Origin: CAYRJD01 sp965205925
GTDB lineage: Bacteria > Actinomycetota > Acidimicrobiia > Acidimicrobiales > Poriferisodalaceae
Length of the DNA stretch: 64,000 nucleotides
Assembly: GCA_965205925.1 (NCBI GenBank)
Contig: OZ242183.1
Location: forward strand, 62,001 to 126,000
Direction of reading: 5' to 3'
Shown here: piece by piece, positions 59,366-64,000 of the stretch
How positions within the stretch are numbered: position 1 is the first letter of the stretch
How the letters are laid out: each line of letters opens with the position of its first letter
Translations under genes and position numbers: made by a program
Notes under the pieces: model-generated
Told to the model about the DNA's origin: nothing
Seen by the model: the letters and a program-made list of their open reading frames with translations, nothing else
Database searches by the model: none

Positions 59366-60416
59366 AGCTAACTCAACAACAACTGCCAACCAATCAACGG
59401 GTACTTCTTCCCCTAACGGTGTGGGCCTATCGGCTGTAAAGCATCACGACGTGGATGCATTTGGCACACGCATTCATGTAGCCGAAACTGGTTCTGGTCC
59501 GGCCGTGCTGTTTGTGCATGGCTTTCCAGAATCGTGGTACTCGTGGCGTTATCAACTGCCGGTTGTAGCTGCTGCTGGTTATCGAGCTATCGCGATTGAT
59601 GTACGCGGTTACGGACGCTCGCAGGCACCCGCGGCGGTGGCGGATTACTCAATGATGCGTCATGTGGGTGACAACGTAGGTGTGCTACGCGCGCTGGATT
59701 GTGAAACCGCAACAATTATCGGCCACGACTGGGGATCGCCGATCGCTTGGTCAAGTGCGCTGCTGCGGCCTGACATTTTTAGAGCGGTTGGTCTGCTGAG
59801 CGTGCCTTACAACGTTCGCAATGATTTCAAACCGAGCGCTCAGTTTCGCATGATGGGTGCAGACGAGGAGTTCTACATTGAATATTTCCAAGAGCCAGGC
59901 CGAGCCGAAGCAGAAATAGAAACCGATCTTGCCGGATGGTTGCTAGGCATGTACTACGCCGCTTCGGGAGACGGCGTGCGCGCCCGTAGAGCTACCGGTG
60001 ACGCAGCCGGTGGGCGTTTCACCGTTGCTAGTGGTGGGCAGTTACGCGATCGATTCATCTGGCCAGAGCCTGGACAATGGCCGGGTTGGATGAGTGAAGA
60101 AGACTTTGATTACTACCTGTCGGAGTTTTTGCGTACTGGCTTTTCTGGAGGACTAAACCGTTATCGCAACGTAGACAGAGACTGGGCTGACACCGCAGCT
60201 TGGGACAACGCATCGATTATGCAACCATCACTTTTCGTTGGCGGCGAACTGGACGGTCCAACGATGTGGGGTGCTGGATCAATTGCCAAATTTGACAAAA
60301 CGATGCCCAATCTCCATAAGTCGGTAATCGTTGACGGATCTGGGCATTGGGTGCAACAAGAGGCTGCCGATCAAGTAAACGCCGAGCTGATTGAGTTTTT
60401 AGCGGCCGTGCATTAG
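59361..60416 (+). CDS. Alpha/beta-hydrolase, epoxide-hydrolase-like
   Basis: 351-aa hydrolase from ATG 59361 (the frame extends to 59292; GTG 59420 is another option and gives the more usual length). HGFPESWYSWRYQLPVVAAAGYRAIAIDVRGYGRS is typical, the nucleophile elbow GHDWGSPIAWSSALLRPD has Asp rather than Ser, and the distal part has SLFVGGELDGPTMWG and DGSGHWVQQE. Asp nucleophile and lid tyrosines point to soluble epoxide hydrolase or haloalkane dehalogenase-like chemistry. Confidence 0.88.
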   Translation: MPANSTTTANQSTGTSSPNGVGLSAVKHHDVDAFGTRIHVAETGSGPAVLFVHGFPESWYSWRYQLPVVAAAGYRAIAIDVRGYGRSQAPAAVADYSMMRHVGDNVGVLRALDCETATIIGHDWGSPIAWSSALLRPDIFRAVGLLSVPYNVRNDFKPSAQFRMMGADEEFYIEYFQEPGRAEAEIETDLAGWLLGMYYAASGDGVRARRATGDAAGGRFTVASGGQLRDRFIWPEPGQWPGWMSEEDFDYYLSEFLRTGFSGGLNRYRNVDRDWADTAAWDNASIMQPSLFVGGELDGPTMWGAGSIAKFDKTMPNLHKSVIVDGSGHWVQQEAADQVNAELIEFLAAVH

Positions 60417-60453
60417 CAAAGGCCCATTAGCGAGACTTTGTTAGCAGTAACCG

Positions 60454-61467
60454 CTAACCCAAGAGACCCATCTGTTGGACGGTGTCGCGCTCTTCTACTA
60501 GCTCGTCCCAAGACTTCTCGATTCGTGAGCGACTGAAATCGTCTAAATCAAGTCCAGTTACAACCGAATAGTTCCCAGCATCAGACACCTGACATGGATA
60601 CGAGGTAATCACACCTTCGGGTGCTCCGTAGTCACCGGTCGATCCGATTCCCATCGATACCCAATCGGAGCCATCGCTGGGCGTGCCTGTAGCCCAAGTG
60701 CGCATGTGATCAACAGCAGCCGAAGCAGCCGAAGCAGCCGAAGATGCTCCGCGTGCTTCGATGATGGCCGCGCCACGTTGTTGCACGGTGGGTATGAAGT
60801 CATTTTCGAGCCAAACCTGATCGTTTACCAACTCCACCGCATTGCGTCCACTGATCTGGGTGTGGAAGATGTCGGGATATTGCGTGGCTGAGTGGTTACC
60901 CCAGATGGTCATGTTGGTGATGTCTTTGGTTGACACCGTTGGATCTAAAGTCGACGCTTTAGCGGCCAGCTGTGCGATCGCTCGGTTGTGGTCGAGTCGC
61001 GTCATGGCGGTGAACTGGCCGTCTGAAATGTTTGGTGCATTACGCATTGCTATCAAGCAGTTGGTGTTGGCCGGGTTGCCTACTACCAGTACACGAACGG
61101 CGCGATCAGCGGTCGCGCTCAAGGCTTGACCTTGCGTTGTGAAAATACCGCCGTTGGCTTTGAGCAGGTCGCTGCGTTCCATGCCTGCCTTGCGGGGCAG
61201 AGAACCAACTAGCAGCGCGTACTGGGCTCCTTCGAAGGCTGCGTTTGCATCAGCAGTTTCGACGGTGCCTGCCAACAAAGGAAAAGCGCAGTCATCTAGC
61301 TCCATCTTGACGCCAGCCAGTGCTCCTAGAGCGGGTTCAATCTCAAGCATTTGCAAGATCACGGGTTGATCGGGGCCCAGCATCGATCCGGACGCAATGC
61401 GGAACAGCAAGCTGTAGCCGATCTGGCCTGCAGCGCCGGTAACGGCTACTCGAACGGGATCATTCAT
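60454..61467 (-). CDS. mdh: Malate dehydrogenase
   Basis: 337-aa NAD-dependent malate dehydrogenase of the citric acid cycle, cytosolic. GAAGQIGYSLLFRIASG is the nucleotide-binding loop, PRKAGMERSDLLKANG the active-site loop, VVGNPANTNC, TRLDHNRAIAQLAAK and IWGNHSATQYPD with the catalytic His. SSAASAASAA is the family's own Ala/Ser loop and not a recent repeat. Follows folD on the same strand by 56 bp. Confidence 0.95.
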   Translation of the reverse strand: MNDPVRVAVTGAAGQIGYSLLFRIASGSMLGPDQPVILQMLEIEPALGALAGVKMELDDCAFPLLAGTVETADANAAFEGAQYALLVGSLPRKAGMERSDLLKANGGIFTTQGQALSATADRAVRVLVVGNPANTNCLIAMRNAPNISDGQFTAMTRLDHNRAIAQLAAKASTLDPTVSTKDITNMTIWGNHSATQYPDIFHTQISGRNAVELVNDQVWLENDFIPTVQQRGAAIIEARGASSAASAASAAVDHMRTWATGTPSDGSDWVSMGIGSTGDYGAPEGVITSYPCQVSDAGNYSVVTGLDLDDFSRSRIEKSWDELVEERDTVQQMGLLG

Positions 61468-61523
61468 GCGTAAATACCTTCCTGGTGAGGTGGTTGGCTG
61501 CCAAGTTAGCTGGGTCAGTTGAG

Positions 61524-62381
61524 TTAGCTGTTGGTGCTAGCCGCGTCGGTGGTGTTCTGTAGCAGCATGGCTCGCGTCATTGGGCCAACGCCTCCCAAGC
61601 GCGGGGTTATCCAGCCCGCAACCTCAGCTACTGACTCATCAACGTCAGAAACTATGCGCTTTCCCTCACGCGTAATGCCAGCTCCCACTACAGCCGCGCC
61701 GGGCTTGACCATGTCGGGCGTAACTAAGCCAGGACGGCCCGCGGCCGCTACCAGCACATCAGCGGTGCGGGTGTAGCTAGCGAGATCCGCTACTGCGGTA
61801 TGAACAACTGTTACGGCTGCGTTAGCGCCCGCGCGGCGAGAGGCCAGCAGCAATGACAGAGGGCGGCCAATGGTGAGGCCGCGACCGATCACTACCACAT
61901 GCCTACCTTCGACTGGTACCTCATAAGCAGAAAGCATGTGCAATATTGCACGCGGTGTGCATGGCAGTGGTGCTGGTGCGCTCATTACTAAGCGCCCAAG
62001 ATTGACAGGGTGGAGCCCATCAGCGTCCTTAGCGGGCGCTACCGCTGTGAGTATTTCTGCCTCTGCGATTCCATCTGGCAATGGCAGTTGCACGATGTAT
62101 GCGTCCACACTTGGGTCGGCATTAAGGGCGGCGATGGTGTCTAACAGTTCGGCTTGGCTGACATCGGCCGGCAGAGCTCGATGAATGGAATTGATACCAA
62201 CCTGCGTGCAATCTTTGATCTTGGCGCCAACGTAACTGTGTGAAGCGGGATCGTCACCCACCAACACGGTGCCAAGGCCCGGTGCGCGCCCACCGCCAGC
62301 AATCAGTTTCGTGACCTGTACACCGATGCTTTCCTTTATCTCAGAAGCCAGTTTCTCGCCGTCAAGCAACACCGCGGTCAC
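61524..62381 (-). CDS. folD: Bifunctional methylenetetrahydrofolate dehydrogenase/cyclohydrolase FolD
   Basis: 285-aa enzyme interconverting 5,10-methylene- and 10-formyl-tetrahydrofolate. SYVGAKIKDCTQVGI carries the Y-x3-K active-site pair, VQLPLPDGIAEAEIL, PAKDADGLHPVNLGRL, and the cofactor loop VVIGRGLTIGRPLSLLL. 10-formyl-THF is the substrate of PurH, encoded just upstream on the same strand, so the grouping is functional. Confidence 0.95.
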   Translation of the reverse strand: MTAVLLDGEKLASEIKESIGVQVTKLIAGGGRAPGLGTVLVGDDPASHSYVGAKIKDCTQVGINSIHRALPADVSQAELLDTIAALNADPSVDAYIVQLPLPDGIAEAEILTAVAPAKDADGLHPVNLGRLVMSAPAPLPCTPRAILHMLSAYEVPVEGRHVVVIGRGLTIGRPLSLLLASRRAGANAAVTVVHTAVADLASYTRTADVLVAAAGRPGLVTPDMVKPGAAVVGAGITREGKRIVSDVDESVAEVAGWITPRLGGVGPMTRAMLLQNTTDAASTNS

Positions 62382-62440
62382 AACCGCGCAGCGTAGCTAC
62401 GGCTAACCGGCTGACAGCAGTTCGCCAAGCACTAAAACGG

Positions 62441-64000
62441 TTAGTGCTTGAACTGCCGCTCTGCGGTAAAGAGCATCGCCAAACCCAGGTTGTCGGCCGC
62501 AGCGATTACCTCCTCATCTCGCATGGCTCCACCTGGTTGCAGCACTACCGCAACACCAGCTTCGGCGGCTGCCTCTACTCCGTCGGGAAACGGGTAAAAA
62601 GCATCGCTAGCGCAGGCTCCCCCAGCGGCACGTCCCGCGGCTTTGCTTGCGGCTAGTTGCGCTGACTCAACTCGGTTTTGTTGCCCCGCGCCTATCCCCC
62701 AGGCCGTGCCACCCTTCGCCAAAACAATGGCATTAGAGCTGACGTGTCCACAAACGCGCCAAGCAAACTTGACGTCTGCAAGTTCTTCAGCGGTGGGTTG
62801 ACGTTTTGTAACTACTCGCCAGTCAGAGGGTTGGGCAACAAAGCTTGCGGGTGTCTGCGCTAACCAACCGCCGTTGATCTGACGCAAAGCGACGCTGCTC
62901 ATAGCGTTATAAGCAGCGTTTTGAGCCGGATGGGGGGCAAGATCGGGTGCAGGTGCTTCCAAAATGCGGGTGTTCTTGCGGCGTTTGGAGATGCTTTCAA
63001 TCACGCCAGGCTCAAAGCCGGGAGCGATGATCAGATCCGCCTGTGCTGCTTGGATGATGCGTTCAACCGTTTCTGTATCCACTATGCGATTGAGCGCCAC
63101 TATTGCGCCAAATGCCGAACGGGGGTCACAGTCAAATGCGCGCTGATAGGCATCGGCTAGTCCGGTGCTTGCTGAGCCTGGGGTGGAACTTGTCGCAACT
63201 GCGGCTCCGCAAGGGTTGGCGTGTTTAACCATTACCACTGCTGGCACATCGCCGGCACTCGCCCCAAAATCGTGCGCCATGTGCCAGGCTGCAGCGGCAT
63301 CAAAATAGTTGAGATAGCTGAGCGTTGAGCCTCCGTGTTGCACCACATGATCCCACCATGAGGTTGTGCCGTTAACGCGATAGAGAGCGCCTTGTTGGTG
63401 CGGATTTTCCCCGTAGCGGCATTGCTGGGTTTGCTCTAGAGCTAAATGAATGGTGGCCGGCAGCGGTATATCCGTCGAGGTGTCTGGTGATGGCTCACTC
63501 TCGTCAAACCACTTGACGATCGCTGCATCGTAGGCAGCGGTGTGTGCAAAAGCGGAGCGAGCCAAGCTTCGGCGCGTATCAACACTGAGCCTGCCGTTTG
63601 CTGCCAGCTCACTTAGCACCGTTTGGTAATCAGAGGGGCTTACCACCACAGCGACACCGTCATCTTCGGAGCCGTGATTCTTTGCAGCGGCTCGCACCAT
63701 GGCTGGTCCACCGATGTCGATCAGCTCAACCCCGGGATCGGACGTAAAGGGATAAAGGTTGCAAACCACCAAATCAATGGCGTCAATCCCGTGTTCATCT
63801 AGCGCGCTCATATGAGCAGGCTTGGAACGATCGGCGAGGATGCCTCCATGGATGCGTGGATGCAGAGTCTTGACGCGGCCGTCAAGCATTTCTGGGCTGT
63901 TGGTTACATCTTCAACCGCTATTACTTCGACACCAGCGTCTCGCAGAGTCGATGCGGTACCTCCGCTTGAAACGATCTGCCAGCCCAGACGCGCAAGTCC
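62441..64000 (-). CDS. purH: Bifunctional AICAR transformylase/IMP cyclohydrolase PurH, 5' end cut
   Basis: The last two steps of purine synthesis. About 519 codons are visible and the N-terminus lies beyond base 64000. The edge reads LARLGWQIVSSGGTASTLRDAG, part of the IMP cyclohydrolase (MGS-like) domain, then MLDGRVKTLHPRIHGGILADR and DLVVCNLYPF. The transformylase domain has RYGENPHQQGALY, LSYLNYFDAAAAW, VMVKHANPCGAA with the catalytic K and H, and CASDAFYPFPDGVEAAAEAG. Upstream of folD by 59 bp on the same strand. Confidence 0.95.
   Translation of the reverse strand, partial: GLARLGWQIVSSGGTASTLRDAGVEVIAVEDVTNSPEMLDGRVKTLHPRIHGGILADRSKPAHMSALDEHGIDAIDLVVCNLYPFTSDPGVELIDIGGPAMVRAAAKNHGSEDDGVAVVVSPSDYQTVLSELAANGRLSVDTRRSLARSAFAHTAAYDAAIVKWFDESEPSPDTSTDIPLPATIHLALEQTQQCRYGENPHQQGALYRVNGTTSWWDHVVQHGGSTLSYLNYFDAAAAWHMAHDFGASAGDVPAVVMVKHANPCGAAVATSSTPGSASTGLADAYQRAFDCDPRSAFGAIVALNRIVDTETVERIIQAAQADLIIAPGFEPGVIESISKRRKNTRILEAPAPDLAPHPAQNAAYNAMSSVALRQINGGWLAQTPASFVAQPSDWRVVTKRQPTAEELADVKFAWRVCGHVSSNAIVLAKGGTAWGIGAGQQNRVESAQLAASKAAGRAAGGACASDAFYPFPDGVEAAAEAGVAVVLQPGGAMRDEEVIAAADNLGLAMLFTAERQFKH

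Noticed and set aside
60709..60744. 9-bp GCC-GAA-GCA repeat in mdh as a member of the tandem repeat set
   Set aside because: It encodes the Ser/Ala loop conserved in malate dehydrogenases, so it is explained by the protein.

Overview
The window reads as chromosomal DNA of a mid-GC actinobacterium, most likely of the class Acidimicrobiia or a close relative (inference). The signs are mycothiol-linked genes (Mca, maleylpyruvate-isomerase-like protein, Rv2466c-like reductase), several F420-type flavin oxidoreductases, the mismatch endonuclease NucS in place of MutS/MutL, actinobacterial DapD and CysQ, and frequent GTG/TTG starts. No tRNA, rRNA, CRISPR array, insertion sequence, integrase or attachment site was seen. 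No stretch longer than 300 bases lacks a gene.

Layout. 1-2.1 kb: amino-acid ABC importer (permease cut by the window edge, then binding protein). 2.3-8.6 kb: CysQ, an enoyl-CoA hydratase, YaaA, an MBL-fold hydrolase, NucS, and a split MFE-2 pair (MaoC hydratase plus SDR). 8.7-18.4 kb: VanW-domain lipoprotein, GGR-type FAD reductase, CoaA, HIT protein, a hydratase/CoA-transferase pair, MetAP, two tandem LysM lipoproteins and a PAP2 phosphatase. 18.5-29.5 kb: two LLM oxidoreductases, MsrA, a mycothiol-type enzyme, a TauD dioxygenase, SDR, NPD, DapD and an acyl-CoA dehydrogenase/CoA-transferase operon. 29.5-35.3 kb: a complete type III-like restriction-modification pair. 35.3-43.9 kb: a third LLM enzyme, a secreted nuclease, a coiled-coil membrane protein, SCP2, Mca, a PhoU/TrkA-C protein with an MgtE-like transporter, a TlpA-like lipoprotein and a Glu/Leu-dehydrogenase-like protein. 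43.9-50.7 kb: a six-gene minus-strand acyl-CoA cluster. 50.8 kb: a gene with an in-frame UGA. 51.5-60.4 kb: amidohydrolase, hydratases, CoA-transferases, a dodecin beside a dodecin fusion, a duplicated CMD protein and an epoxide-hydrolase-like enzyme. 60.4-64 kb: mdh, folD, purH (5' end cut).

Function. The bulk is acyl-CoA chemistry: five enoyl-CoA hydratase-family proteins, four type III CoA-transferases, two acyl-CoA dehydrogenases, three SDRs, one acyl-CoA ligase and a MaoC hydratase. This suggests breakdown of lipids, sterols or branched and cyclic acids; no substrate can be named.

The strongest novelty is a selenoprotein candidate at 50802-51440, a homologue of the mycothiol-dependent reductase Rv2466c. 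UGA sits exactly where the first cysteine of the CPWC motif belongs, so ordinary gene calling loses its active site. The second is a dispersed family of 12-bp (one 13-bp) tandem repeats sharing a GTGGA/TCCAC core, found in coding and non-coding DNA. The third is a set of short tandem duplications at start codons. Upstream of coaA these form five mini-ORFs chained by ATGA overlaps that end on the coaA start.
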